In this document: one piece after another, positions 26,622 through 35,765 of the stretch
Layout: each line of letters opens with the position of its first letter
How positions within the stretch are numbered: position 1 is the first letter of the stretch
The notes under the pieces: generated by a model
Told to the model about the DNA's origin: nothing
Database searches by the model: none
What the model saw: the letters and a program-made list of their open reading frames with translations, nothing else
Origin: Bordetella pertussis 18323
GTDB taxonomy: Bacteria; Pseudomonadota; Gammaproteobacteria; Burkholderiales; Burkholderiaceae_B
Reading direction: 5' to 3'
Assembly (NCBI RefSeq): GCF_000306945.1
Contig: NC_018518.1
Location: 1,488,001-1,552,000 of the forward strand
Length of the DNA: 64,000 bases
Made by a program: the position numbers and the translations under genes

Positions 26622-27080
26622 TCAGGCCAGGGCCGCGGCGGCGGCGTGGATGGCGGCGCGGATGCGCACGTACGTGGCGCAACGGCAGATATTGCCGTTC
26701 ATGGCGTCGTCGATGTCGCGGTCGGTGGGGGCGGGATTGGCGCGCAGCAGGGCGGCGGCGGACATGATCTGGCCCGACTGGCAGTAGCCGCACTGGGCCA
26801 CATCCAGTTCGCGCCAGGCCTGCTGCACGGCCTGGCCGGTGCGGTCGGCGGCCACGCCTTCGATGGTGACGATGCGGCGGCCGGCGACCGCCTGCACGGG
26901 CGTGATACAGGCGCGGATGGGCTGGCCGTCGGCGTGCACGGTGCAGGCGCCGCATAGCGCCATGCCGCAACCGTACTTGGTGCCGGTCAGGTCGGCCACA
27001 TCGCGCAGGGCCCACAGCAGCGGCATCTCGCCGGGGGCGTCCAGTACGGTGTCCTTGCCATTGATATTGAGCGTCGGCAT
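26622..27080 (-). CDS. [2Fe-2S]-binding small subunit of molybdenum hydroxylase (IorA-like)
   Basis: 152 aa. The plant-type ferredoxin cluster ([20 protein letters not shown] plus Cys in the strand) and the second helical-domain cluster ([29 protein letters not shown]) are both intact. It passes electrons from the Mo centre. It has no signal peptide, so export would be by pairing with the Tat-bearing large subunit. It is the first gene of the three-gene operon with XdhC last. Confidence 0.93.
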   Translation of the reverse strand: MPTLNINGKDTVLDAPGEMPLLWALRDVADLTGTKYGCGMALCGACTVHADGQPIRACITPVQAVAGRRIVTIEGVAADRTGQAVQQAWRELDVAQCGYCQSGQIMSAAALLRANPAPTDRDIDDAMNGNICRCATYVRIRAAIHAAAAALA

Positions 27081-27237
27081 TGGGGGTTTCCTTCCGATGA
27101 GCGGGGGCGCGCCCTGGCGGCGCGCACGACCCGCAAAGAATAGGAAACCGAGGCCCGTGGCGGCAATGCCGATTGCTGCAGGATTCTTGCCTGATCCTGC
27201 GAGAGTGCGGCCCCGGCGGCGCCGGGGCCCGCGGGCA

Positions 27238-27582
27238 TCAGCCGCAGCGCAGGGCGCTGATGCTGCCGTTGCCCTCCAGGATGATGTTCAGGCGGCGCGC
27301 GTTGTATTCCATGGTCATGACCTGGCCGGGCTTGAGCAGGCGCATCGACCCCGAGTTCGAGCGCCGCAGCGCGTCGTTGCCGACCGAGTCCGAATATTTC
27401 TGCCCCACCAGGTTCTGCACCGGCTGGGCGTCGCAGTCCGGGCCGCTGGGCGTCGTTGCCGACCCGGGCGCGGCGCTGGAGGAAGTCTGGCTGGAGGCCG
27501 GCGGGCTGGAGTCCGTCCGGGTGCCGGAGGCGCAGGCGGTCAGGCCGGCCAGCAGTGCAATGGGGATCAACTTCCAGATCAT
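27238..27582 (-). CDS. I78-family peptidase inhibitor lipoprotein
   Basis: 114 aa starting [20 protein letters not shown], a lipoprotein signal with lipobox LTAC. A Ser/Thr/Pro linker leads to an I78 domain ([42 protein letters not shown] at the C-terminus). I78 proteins resemble potato-inhibitor-type serine peptidase inhibitors; the target protease is unknown. It is transcribed alone, divergent from the LysR gene. Confidence 0.85.
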   Translation of the reverse strand: MIWKLIPIALLAGLTACASGTRTDSSPPASSQTSSSAAPGSATTPSGPDCDAQPVQNLVGQKYSDSVGNDALRRSNSGSMRLLKPGQVMTMEYNARRLNIILEGNGSISALRCG

Positions 27583-27738
27583 GGGCAACTCCTTAAAACT
27601 GGGAACAGACGGAATGTCCATGATAGTTGAGGCCGGGCACGGTTGGGGCGCGCGCCGCGCGCGGGCGCCGGGCCGGCTGGACGGCGCGGCGCCGACGCGG
27701 GATGATGCGCGCTTTGGGGCGCAGCCGGAGAAGGCGCA

Positions 27739-28644
27739 GTGGACAAATTCCAGGAGGTAAGCCTGTTCCTGGCCGTGGCCGAGGCGCGCAGCTTCGCCGC
27801 CGCGGGCCGGCGGCTGGGCCTGTCGGCCTCGACCGTGACGCGCGCGGTGGCGGCGCTGGAGGCGCGCCTGGGCATCCTGCTGCTGGTGCGCACCACGCGC
27901 CACGTACGCCTGACCGACGCCGGCGAACAGTTCGCGCACGATTGCCGCGCGGTGCTCGACAGCCTGGCGCAGGCCGAGGAGGCGGCCGCCGGCGGGCGGG
28001 TCCAGCCGCGCGGCGAACTGTCGGTGACGGCGCCGGCGCTGTTCGGCGAACTGCACGTGATGCCGGCCATCGTCGATTACCTGCGCCAGCACCGGCAGGT
28101 GCGGCTGCGCGCCTTGCTGGTCGATCGCGTGGTGCGGTTGCTCGACGAAGGCGTGGATGTGGCGGTGCGCATCGGCCGCCTGCCCGACTCCAGCCTGACC
28201 GCCATCCATGTGGGCGACGTGCGCCGCATCGTGTGCGCGGCGCCGGATTTCCTGGCGCGCGCCGGCGTGCCGTCGCATCCGGACATGCTGCCGCGCTATT
28301 GCACGGTCAGCGTGGTGATGGAAGGGCAAATGGACCGCTGGCGCTTTGTCTGTGACGGCCATGCCCGCGACCTGGACGTGCAGGCGCAACTTACCGTGAC
28401 GTCGTCGCAGGCCGCGGTGCGCGCCGCTGTGCAGGGCTGGGGCCTGGCGCAGGTGGTGTCCTACCAGGCCGCCGGTGCGCTGCGCGAGGGCGCGCTGCAG
28501 GTGGTTCTGCGCGAATTCGAGCCGCCGCCCCTGCCGGTGCATGTGGTGTATCCGGAAGGGCGCAAGGGCGCCGCCAAGGTGCGCAGCTTCGTGGAATTCT
28601 GCGTGGAGCGCCTGCGCGCCGAACTGGGCGAGCTGCCGGCCTGA
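27739..28644 (+). CDS. LysR family transcriptional regulator
   Basis: 301 aa from a GTG start. It has the winged HTH (FLAVAEARSFAAAGRRLGLS, ASTVTRAVAALEARLGI) and a complete effector domain with CRP-type LysR features (VDVAVRIGRLPDSSLTAIHV). The start is the GTG at 27739 since the conserved DKFQEVSLFL follows at once. It lies upstream of the PNPOx-like gene and may regulate it, or the divergent I78 lipoprotein. Confidence 0.9.
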   Translation: MDKFQEVSLFLAVAEARSFAAAGRRLGLSASTVTRAVAALEARLGILLLVRTTRHVRLTDAGEQFAHDCRAVLDSLAQAEEAAAGGRVQPRGELSVTAPALFGELHVMPAIVDYLRQHRQVRLRALLVDRVVRLLDEGVDVAVRIGRLPDSSLTAIHVGDVRRIVCAAPDFLARAGVPSHPDMLPRYCTVSVVMEGQMDRWRFVCDGHARDLDVQAQLTVTSSQAAVRAAVQGWGLAQVVSYQAAGALREGALQVVLREFEPPPLPVHVVYPEGRKGAAKVRSFVEFCVERLRAELGELPA

Positions 28645-28766
28645 CGGCGCTGCCGTACCAGCGGGCACGGCATTGCGGCGGCTGCAACACTGTTTTGCGC
28701 CGGCGCCGCGCGGGCCGCGCGGCGGGCATCATGGCGGTTGTTCGATACGACATTCCCGGTGCCTTG

Positions 28767-29744
28767 ATGAGCGATTCGCTGGTTTTCCATACCGATCTCC
28801 CTGGCCTGGCCGACGGCCCCTGGCATGGCGGCGAGCTGGCCATGCAGGAGCGCGCCGGCGCGCGCGAACGCATGGCGCAATTGGGGCCGCGCGTCATCCG
28901 CGACTACATGCCGCAGCAGCATCGCGATTTCTTTGCCCAGCTGCCGTTCATGCTGCTGGCCACGGTCGATGCGCAAGGCGACCCCTGGGCCAGCGTGCTG
29001 GAGGGGCCGCCGGGTTTCGCGCACAGCCCCGACGAGCGCACCTTGCGCCTGGATGCCTGGCCCGCCGGCGACGACCCCGCGCGCGCCGGCCTGGCGCATG
29101 GCGCCGGCGTGGGCATGTTGGGCATCGAGCTGTCCACGCGGCGGCGCAATCGCGTCAACGGCCATGTCGCCGCGCTGGACGGACAGGGGTTCTGCGTGGC
29201 GGTGACGCAGTCGTTCGGCAACTGCCCGCAATACATACAGACCCGCCATGCGCGCCAGGCCGCGCCCGCGCCGCAGCCGGCGCGCTGGCTGGCGGGCCTG
29301 GACGCGGCCGCGCGCACGCTGGTCGGGCAGGCCGATACGCTGTTCGTGGCCAGCTACGCGCGCCAGGCCGGCCCGCACGCGGTGGACGTGTCGCATCGGG
29401 GCGGGCCGCCCGGCTTCGTGCACCTGCGCGGCGATACGCTGACGATGCCGGATTTCTCCGGCAATCGCTTCTTCAATACCCTGGGCAATCTGCTGGCCAA
29501 TCCGCGCGCCGGCCTGGTGTTCGTGGATTTCGCGCGCGGCGACCTGCTGCAGCTGTGCGGGCGCGCCGAAGTGCTGGCCGAGGCCGGGGCGCCCGCGGCG
29601 TATCCGGGCGCCCAGCGCCTGTGGCGCGTCCACGTGGAGCGGGCAGTGCGCCGGCCCGCGGCGCTGGGGCTGCGGGCCGGGTTCGGCGAGTATGCCGCGC
29701 AGCTGGCGGCCGTGGGGCAATGGGCCGGCGAGCCGCCGGCCTGA
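28767..29744 (+). CDS. Pyridoxamine 5'-phosphate oxidase-like FMN-binding protein
   Basis: 325 aa. The core matches PNPOx-like split-barrel flavoproteins: DFFAQLPFMLLATVDAQGDP, NRVNGHVAALDG, QSFGNCPQYIQ, and a second barrel HRGGPPGFVHLRGDTLTMPD with GNRFFNTLGNLLANPRAGLVF. Two-barrel versions of this kind are often linked to ferredoxin-reductase domains, absent here. The cytoplasmic function is unknown. The ATG at 28767 is preferred over upstream in-frame starts, which precede conserved sequence by 24 residues. Confidence 0.85.
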   Translation: MSDSLVFHTDLPGLADGPWHGGELAMQERAGARERMAQLGPRVIRDYMPQQHRDFFAQLPFMLLATVDAQGDPWASVLEGPPGFAHSPDERTLRLDAWPAGDDPARAGLAHGAGVGMLGIELSTRRRNRVNGHVAALDGQGFCVAVTQSFGNCPQYIQTRHARQAAPAPQPARWLAGLDAAARTLVGQADTLFVASYARQAGPHAVDVSHRGGPPGFVHLRGDTLTMPDFSGNRFFNTLGNLLANPRAGLVFVDFARGDLLQLCGRAEVLAEAGAPAAYPGAQRLWRVHVERAVRRPAALGLRAGFGEYAAQLAAVGQWAGEPPA

Positions 29745-29751
29745 GGCAGGC

Positions 29752-30889
29752 TCAGCCTTTGCGGCGCTGGCGCACGGCCTGGGCCAGCTCGGCCAGCACC
29801 GGCTCGGCCAGCACCGGCTCGGTCTGGGCCCAGCTCAGGCAGGCGTCGGTGATGGACACGCCGCGCTTGAGCGGCACGCCGGGCTTGAGATCCTGGCGGC
29901 CTTCCTCGAGGTTGCTTTCGATCATGATGCCGATGATGCGGCGGTCGCCGCCGGCCAGTTGCCGGGCCAGGTCGCGCGCCACGTCGACCTGGCGCGCGTG
30001 CGACTTGTTCGAATTGGCGTGCGAGCAGTCGACCATGACCTGCTCGCGCAGGCCGGCCTTGGCCAGCGCCGCACAGCAGGCGTCGATGGCGGCCGCGTCG
30101 TAGTTGGGGCCTTGCTTGCCGCCGCGCAGGATGACGTGGGTGTCGTCGTTGCCGCGCGTCTCGAAGATGGCGGCGGTGCCCATCTTGGTCATGCCCATGA
30201 AGGCATGCGGGGCGCTGGCGGCCACGATGGCGTCGGCCGCCACCTGGATGCCGCCGTCGGTGCCGTTCTTGAAACCCAGCGGGTAGCTCAGGCCCGAGGC
30301 CAGTTGCCGGTGGCTGGGGCTTTCGGTGGTGCGCGCGCCGATCGCGCCCCAGGCGATCAGGTCGGCGATGTATTGCGGGCTGAGCAGGTCCAGGAATTCG
30401 GTGGCGATGGGCAGTCCCAGGGCGCCGATTTCCAGCAGCAGGTGGCGCGCGCGGCGCAGGCCTTCGTTGATGCGGAAACTGCCGTCCAGGCGCGGATCGT
30501 TGATGTAGCCCTTCCAGCCCACGGTGGTGCGCGGCTTCTCGAAGTACACGCGCATGACGATGAGCAGGTCGTCGGCCAGCGTGTCGGCCGCCTCCTTGAG
30601 CTGGCGCGCGTACTCCATGGCCTGTTCGTGGTCGTGGATGGAGCAGGGGCCGACCACCACCACCAGCCGGTCGTCGCGGCCGTGCAGCACGTCGGCGATG
30701 CGCGCGCGGCTGTCCTCCCTCGACCAGCGCCTGCAGCGGCGCCGATACCGGCAGTTCGTCCTGCAGCAGGGCGGGCGAAATCAGGGGACGCACGGCGCCG
30801 ATGCGCACGTCGTCGATGCGGGTGGTGTCTTGCGTCGCGTCGGCCTGGCCGGCTTCGCGATCGTGCAGCGGGTCATCGATACGGGTCAA
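29752..30889 (-). pseudogene. aroG: Class I DAHP synthase, frameshifted
   Basis: This is 3-deoxy-D-arabino-heptulosonate 7-phosphate synthase, the first step of the shikimate pathway (PEP + erythrose 4-phosphate). From a TTG at 30887-30889, the N-terminus (TRIDDVRIGAVRPLISPALL) reads to LQALVEG, where a run of three G (30717-30719) puts the frame out by one. The second frame resumes at DSRARIADVLHGRDDRLVVV and is complete to the stop (VVGPCSIHDHEQAMEYARQL, TRTTESPSHRQLASGLSYP, MVDCSHANSNKSHARQ). A one-base G insertion explains the break. A 15-bp tandem repeat gives EPVLAEPVLAE near the C-terminus. Truncated protein from 30690 would lack the N-terminal regulatory segment. Confidence 0.85.
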
Positions 30890-30974
30890 AGCAATTTCTC
30901 CGGTGCGCCCCGGCGGCGCAACAGGCAATTATCGCACTTTGCCGCGCGGCGCCGCGGCGCCACGGTTTGGGGAA

Positions 30975-31473
30975 TCAGCGGCGGGCGTCCAGGGCCATGC
31001 GCACCGCCAGGCCGGCCAGCACCGAACCCATCAGCCAGCGCTGCGCCACCATCCACATGGGCCGGCGCGCCAGGAATACCGCGATGGCGCCGGCCATGAC
31101 GGTGAACAGCGCGTTGACGCAGATGCTGATGCCGACCTGGGTGAAGCCCAGGGCCAGCGACTGGGTCAGGACGCTGCCTTGCTGCGGGTCGATGAACTGC
31201 GGCAGCAGCGACAGGTACAGCACGGCGATCTTGGGATTGAGCAGGGCGGTGAACAGCCCCATGGCGAACAGGCGGCGCGGCGGGCTGGGCGCCAGGGCGC
31301 GCACCTGGAATGGCGACTGCCCGCCCGGGCGCAGCGCCGGCCAGCGAAACCAGCCCGGCGCGGTAGCCCTGCGACAGCGAGCGCGACACCAGGTACATCA
31401 TGTTGGGGCCGGGCGTGAGCGTCATGCCCAGGCAGATCAGGGCGAAGGCAAGCAGTTGGGTCGGTTCGGGCAT
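30975..31473 (-). pseudogene. LysE/RhtB family exporter with internal deletion
   Basis: The start region (MPEPTQLLAFALICLGMTLTPGPNMMYLVSRSLSQ) matches LysE/RhtB amino-acid exporters. After GYRAGLVSLAG the sequence jumps, in another frame, to the equivalent of LRPGGQSPFQVRALAPSPPR and continues normally (FAMGLFTALLNPKIAVLYLS). About 50 residues (helices 2-3) are missing and the frame is shifted at the junction near 31320-31330. The remaining 109-aa C-terminal frame cannot form the six-helix transporter. IS110 lies just upstream. Confidence 0.85.
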
Positions 31474-31559
31474 GGCGGCACGCAAGGTGGACGCGCGGAT
31501 GGCGCGCGGTTATCACTCTAGCGCAGAACTGTTGCGTAACAGGGGGAATTTTTGGTGCC

Positions 31560-31729
31560 TTGTATCTTTCCTCCGGTGGTGATTAGCTATCACCACCGCA
31601 CGCCGATGACCGCGAGTTGGTGCCCAAAGCGAGGACTTTGTGGGACAGATAGCGGCTCGGCAGCGCACTGCTGGGCCGGCGAGACACTGGACGGTATCGT
31701 AGGGCGAGGACCCTGTATGTACAAGGCAA
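31560..31729 (+). ncRNA. Candidate bridge RNA region of the IS110 element
   Basis: The noncoding left end carries a perfect 10-bp hairpin (CGGTGGTGAT, loop TAGCT, ATCACCACCG, 31574-31598), with further short dyads (for example CAGC/GCTG around 31657-31669) before the transposase gene. IS110-family elements are known to express a structured bridge RNA from the noncoding end. Extent and folding here are inference. Confidence 0.45.
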
Positions 31730-32755
31730 GTGGGCGCAGTGGCTGACAGCAGTTTGTTATCTGCAGGAGGCCAAGTCCATGTTTTCATAGGTATTGATGT
31801 ATCAAAGGCCAAGCTGGATTGCACGTTGCTGACGGCTGAGGCTGACAAGCATAAGACTAAGGTGGTGGTCAACACCGCCGCGGGCGTACAAGCCCTGCTG
31901 GCGTGGTGCGCCAAACACGGCGCACAGCCGGCGCAGTTGCACGCCATCCTGGAGCCTACGGGTCTGTATCACGAGCAAGCGGCCACGGCGCTGCCCCAGG
32001 TCCGGGTCTCTTTGGTCAATCCCGCCCAGGCCCGGGACTTTGCCAAGGCCTTGGCGCTGCGCTCCAAAAATGATGCGCTCGACAGCTACGTGCTGGCTCG
32101 CTATGGACAGACGCTGAGCCCGGCGCTGTGGCACCCGGCGCCCTTGCATGCGCGTCAACTGCGCGCCTTGTTGACGCGACGCGAGGCGCTGAGCAAGGAT
32201 CTGTTGCGTGAGCTCAATCGCAAAGAGAAGAGCCAGTTCAGCCCCTCGGCGCCCTTGGTCGATGGTTCCATCGACAAGGCCATCGCGTTCTTGCGCGAAC
32301 AGATCAAACAAATCGAGCGGGCGATCGATCAGCACATCGACAACCACCCCGACCTCAAGCAAGACTGCGAGCTGCTGAACTCCATCCCCGCCATCGGGCC
32401 TCAGGCCGGCAACGCCATCCTGGCCGTCATGCACAATCGGCATATCGACTCCGCCCAGAGCCTGGCCGCCTATCTCGGGGTGGTCCCTGTGCAGCGCCAA
32501 TCCGGCAGCAGTCTGAACAGCTGCGCACGCCTGTCCAAAGCCGGCCCCTCCCAGGTGCGCGCCACGTTATACATGGCGGCCCTGGTTGGGACCCGCCACA
32601 ACCCCCACATCCGCGCCCTTTACCAGCGCCTGCTCAAAGCAGGAAAAAGCAAAAAGGCCGCGCTGGGCGCGGCCATGAGAAAACTGGTGCATCTGTGCTT
32701 CGGGGTCCTCAAAAACCGCATCCCCTACCAGCCCAATTACGCCATGAACGGTTGA
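31730..32755 (+). CDS. IS110-family transposase (DEDD)
   Basis: Up to 341 aa. The N-terminal RuvC-like DEDD domain shows FIGIDVSKAKLD, LEPTGLYHEQ and SKNDALDSYVLARYG; the C-terminal Tnp domain shows LNSIPAIGPQAGNAIL and AYLGVVPVQRQSGSS with the conserved Ser. The start is uncertain. The best-placed ATG (31779, 8 bp after AGGAGG) is one base out of frame and hits TAG after three codons; reading in frame needs a GTG/TTG upstream or a -1 slip on TTTT at 31782-31785. Confidence 0.88.
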   Translation: MGAVADSSLLSAGGQVHVFIGIDVSKAKLDCTLLTAEADKHKTKVVVNTAAGVQALLAWCAKHGAQPAQLHAILEPTGLYHEQAATALPQVRVSLVNPAQARDFAKALALRSKNDALDSYVLARYGQTLSPALWHPAPLHARQLRALLTRREALSKDLLRELNRKEKSQFSPSAPLVDGSIDKAIAFLREQIKQIERAIDQHIDNHPDLKQDCELLNSIPAIGPQAGNAILAVMHNRHIDSAQSLAAYLGVVPVQRQSGSSLNSCARLSKAGPSQVRATLYMAALVGTRHNPHIRALYQRLLKAGKSKKAALGAAMRKLVHLCFGVLKNRIPYQPNYAMNG

Positions 32756-32770
32756 CTGCCAAGACGGTAT

Positions 32771-32788
32771 CTGTCCCCGCGGGGACAG
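32771..32788. repeat. Palindromic hairpin repeat, copy 3
   Basis: CTGTCCCCG and CGGGGACAG form a perfect 18-bp palindrome just beyond the IS110 right end. The right side continues GCAC as in the full repeat, but the left side has GTAT, which may mark disruption by the IS. Confidence 0.75.
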
Positions 32789-32824
32789 GCACACGCACGG
32801 GCAGACGCCATGAAATCTTGCGGG

Positions 32825-32850
32825 TGCCAGTCCCCCAGTGGGGACAGGCA
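32825..32850. repeat. Palindromic hairpin repeat, copy 4
   Basis: TGCCAGTCCCC and GGGGACAGGCA pair around CAGT with one A-A mismatch. It lies between copies 3 and 5 in the gap before glutathione reductase. Confidence 0.75.
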
Positions 32851-32860
32851 AGCAATTGGC

Positions 32861-32892
32861 GGGTGCCAGTCCCCCTGTGGGGACAGGCACCC
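32861..32892. repeat. Palindromic hairpin repeat, copy 5
   Basis: GGGTGCCAGTCCCC and GGGGACAGGCACCC pair around CTGT with the same A-A mismatch as copy 4. It ends 5 bp before the stop of the glutathione reductase gene. Confidence 0.75.
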
Positions 32893-32897
32893 GGGGG

Positions 32898-34250
32898 TTA
32901 GGTTGCCGTTCTCATCGTGACGAATTCCTCGGCGGCGGTGGGGTGGATGCCGATGGTGTCGTCGAAGACCTGCTTGGTGGCGCCGGCCTTGAGGGCCACG
33001 GCCAGCCCCTGGACGATTTCGCCGGCGTCCGGGCCTACCATGTGGCAGCCCAGCACTTTCTGGCTGTCGGCGTCGACCACCAGCTTCATCAGGGTCTTTT
33101 CCTGGCTCTGGGTCAGGGTCAGTTTCATGGGCCGGAAGCGGCTTTCGTAGCGGGTGACCCGAAATCCGCGTTCGAGGGCCTGCTCGGTGGTCAGGCCGAC
33201 CGTGCCGATGTTGGGCAGGCTGAAGACGGCGGTGGGGATGAGGTCGTAGTCGACCTTGCGGTACTCCTGCGGGCGGAACAGGCGGCGCGCCACGGCCATG
33301 CCTTCGGCCAGCGCCACGGGGGTGAGCGGCACGCGGCCGATCACGTCGCCGATGGCGAGGATGGACGGCTCGCTGGTGCGGTATTCGTCGTCCACCTCGA
33401 TGTAGCCGGACTCGGCCAGCCGCACGCCGGTGTTCTCCAGGCCCAGGTCGTCGAGCATGGCGCGCCGGCCGGTGGCGTAGAAGACGCAATCGGTTTCGAG
33501 CACCGAGCCGTCGGACAGCGTGACCGCCAGCACGCCATCGGCGCGCTTGTCGATGCGTTCGACGTCGGTATTGAAGCGCAGGTCCAGGCCTTTCTTGACC
33601 AGTTCGTCGCGCAGGTGCTCGCGCACGCTGCCGTCGAAGCCGCGCAGGAACAGTTCGCGCCGGTAGACCTGCACGGTCTGCGCGCCCAGGCCATCGAAAA
33701 TGGAGGCGAATTCCACCGCGATGTAGCCGCCGCCCACCACCAGCACCCGGCGCGGCAGCTCGGGCAGGAAGAAGGCGTCGTTGGACGTGATGGCGTGTTC
33801 CTTGCCCGGGATGTCGGGCACGAACGGCCAGCCGCCGGTGGCCACCAGGATGTGTTGCGCGCTGTGGCGCTGCCCGTTGATTTCGACGGTGTGCGGGTCG
33901 ACGATGCGGGCGTGGCCTTCGTGCAGCGCGACGCCGCTGTTGACCAGCAGGTTGCGGTAGATGCCGTTCAGGCGTTCGATTTCGCGGTTCTTGTTGGCGA
34001 TCAGCGTGGGCCAGTCGAACTCCGGGCGGCCCGGGTTCCAGCCGAAGCCGGCCGCCTGCTCGAAGTCTTCGTGGAAATGCGCGCCGTAGACCAGCAGCTT
34101 CTTGGGCACGCAGCCCACGTTGACGCAGGTGCCGCCCAGGTAGCGGCTTTCCGCCACCGCCACGCGGGCCCCGTAGCCGGCCGCGAAGCGCGCCGCGCGC
34201 ACGCCGCCGGAGCCGGCGCCGATGACGTACAAATCGAAATCAAATGCCAT
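32898..34250 (-). CDS. gor: Glutathione-disulfide reductase
   Basis: 450 aa, the usual length. It reduces GSSG with NADPH in the cytoplasm. Features in order: FAD-binding [18 protein letters not shown], redox-active disulfide in [15 protein letters not shown] (C42, C47), NADPH-binding [19 protein letters not shown] with downstream [12 protein letters not shown] arginines, FAD motif [16 protein letters not shown], and the C-terminal catalytic [11 protein letters not shown]is-Glu pair from the partner subunit. The YGAHF spacing after the disulfide is typical of bacterial GR. The start at 34250 is supported by the conserved [11 protein letters not shown]; a 34319 start is not. No SoxR/OxyR site is evident. 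Confidence 0.95.
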   Translation of the reverse strand: MAFDFDLYVIGAGSGGVRAARFAAGYGARVAVAESRYLGGTCVNVGCVPKKLLVYGAHFHEDFEQAAGFGWNPGRPEFDWPTLIANKNREIERLNGIYRNLLVNSGVALHEGHARIVDPHTVEINGQRHSAQHILVATGGWPFVPDIPGKEHAITSNDAFFLPELPRRVLVVGGGYIAVEFASIFDGLGAQTVQVYRRELFLRGFDGSVREHLRDELVKKGLDLRFNTDVERIDKRADGVLAVTLSDGSVLETDCVFYATGRRAMLDDLGLENTGVRLAESGYIEVDDEYRTSEPSILAIGDVIGRVPLTPVALAEGMAVARRLFRPQEYRKVDYDLIPTAVFSLPNIGTVGLTTEQALERGFRVTRYESRFRPMKLTLTQSQEKTLMKLVVDADSQKVLGCHMVGPDAGEIVQGLAVALKAGATKQVFDDTIGIHPTAAEEFVTMRTAT

Positions 34251-34424
34251 GTCTGTCGGTCCTTCCGCGGCCGTCCGAGGCGGCCGCGCGTGTAAACATC
34301 TGGAAGCCGTATTAAACAACCAACCGGGCCGCTCTGCTTGGCGGGCGCGCCGAATCGGATATAACAGCAGTCAGCGCGGCTGGATGGCCGGCCGCCATGC
34401 ACGACGCACGCGTCACGGAACGAG

Positions 34425-34721
34425 ATGCAGAACGAAGACAGTTTTTTCGGCTCGCTGGGCGCCATGCTGGGCGCGGTGATACGCGCCATCGTCGATGGCC
34501 TGCGCTATGTGTTCGGCGGGCTGGGGCGGGCTCTGGGCGATTTCTTCGGTGGCCTGGCCTCGGCGCTGGGCATGAGCCCGTCGGTGTTCAATTTTGCCTT
34601 GCTGGTGCTGGGCCTGCTCCTGCTGTGGACCGCGGTGCGCGCCTTCATGGGGCGCGCCATCGTGGCCGGGATCTTCTGGCTGGTGCTGGCGATGCTGCTG
34701 CTGGGCGGCCTGATCGGCTAG
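34425..34721 (+). CDS. Small membrane protein of unknown function
   Basis: 98 aa. An N-terminal amphipathic, Gly-rich part (MQNEDSFFGSLGAMLGAVIR, FGGLGRALGDFFGGLASALG) precedes two close membrane segments (NFALLVLGLLLLWTAVRAF, GIFWLVLAMLLLGGLIG). The stop TAG lies in the CTAG used by IS481 copy 3. Because the C-terminus looks complete, this was probably the native stop. I recognise no family. Confidence 0.7.
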   Translation: MQNEDSFFGSLGAMLGAVIRAIVDGLRYVFGGLGRALGDFFGGLASALGMSPSVFNFALLVLGLLLLWTAVRAFMGRAIVAGIFWLVLAMLLLGGLIG

Positions 34722-34722
34722 T

Positions 34723-35765
34723 TGTGAAGATTCAATAGGTTGTATGCATGGTTCATCCGAACCGGATTTGAGAAACTGGAAATCGCCACCCCCCCAGTTC
34801 ACTCAAGGAGCCCGGCCGGATGAACACCCATAAGCATGCCCGATTGACCTTCCTACGTCGACTCGAAATGGTCCAGCAATTGATCGCCCATCAAGTTTGT
34901 GTGCCTGAAGCGGCCCGCGCCTATGGGGTCACCGCGCCGACTGTGCGCAAATGGCTGGGCCGCTTCCTGGCTCAGGGCCAGGCGGGCTTGGCCGATGCGT
35001 CCTCGCGCCCGACGGTCTCGCCCCGAGCGATTGCGCCGGCCAAGGCGCTGGCTATCGTGGAGCTGCGCCGCAAGCGGCTGACCCAAGCGCGCATCGCCCA
35101 GGCGCTGGGCGTGTCAGCCAGCACCGTCAGCCGCGTCCTGGCCCGCGCCGGTCTGTCGCACCTGGCCGACCTGGAGCCGGCCGAGCCGGTGGTGCGCTAC
35201 GAGCATCAGGCCCCCGGCGATCTGCTGCACATCGACATCAAGAAGCTGGGACGTATCCAGCGCCCTGGCCACCGGGTCACGGGCAACCGACGCGATACCG
35301 TTGAGGGGGCCGGCTGGGACTTCGTCTTCGTGGCCATCGATGACCACGCCCGCGTGGCCTTCACCGACATCCACCCCGACGAGCGCTTCCCCAGCGCCGT
35401 CCAGTTCCTCAAGGACGCAGTGGCCTACTACCAGCGCCTGGGCGTGACCATCCAGCGCTTGCTCACCGACAATGGCTCGGCCTTTCGCAGCCGCGCCTTC
35501 GCCGCGCTGTGCCATGAGCTGGGCATCAAGCACCGCTTTACCCGACCTTACCGCCCACAGACCAATGGCAAGGCCGAACGCTTCATCCAGTCGGCCTTGC
35601 GTGAGTGGGCTTACGCTCACACCTACCAGAACTCCCAACACCGAGCCGATGCCATGAAATCCTGGCTACACCACTACAACTGGCATCGACCCCACCAAGG
35701 CATCGGGTGCGCTGTACCCATCTCCAGACTCAACCTGGACGAATACAACCTATTGACAGTTCACA
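34723..35765 (+). mobile_element. IS481 copy 3
   Basis: 1,043 bp, same orientation as copy 2. Flanks are GCTAGT (34717-34722) and CCTAGC (35766-35771), which share only the CTAG core. With copy 2 it forms a direct repeat around 16 kb; with copy 4 an inverted repeat around 11.5 kb. Confidence 0.96.

Larger units (their letters stand above)
31555..32765 (+). mobile_element. IS110-family element (IS1663-like)
   Basis: One DEDD transposase gene, with a ~200-bp noncoding segment on its left and almost none on its right. That layout and the lack of terminal inverted repeats are usual for the IS110 group. IS1663 is the IS110-type element I know from B. pertussis, and the match is by family and context rather than alignment. 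Ends are approximate: the left lies between 31474 and about 31565, the right just after the transposase stop at 32755. Confidence 0.75.

Noticed and set aside
24281..26767. 828-codon plus-strand frame
   Set aside because: Antisense of the molybdenum hydroxylase; no motifs.
29791..29825. 15-bp tandem repeat near the aroG 3' end
   Set aside because: Two in-frame copies only; ordinary micro-duplication, not a variable repeat locus.
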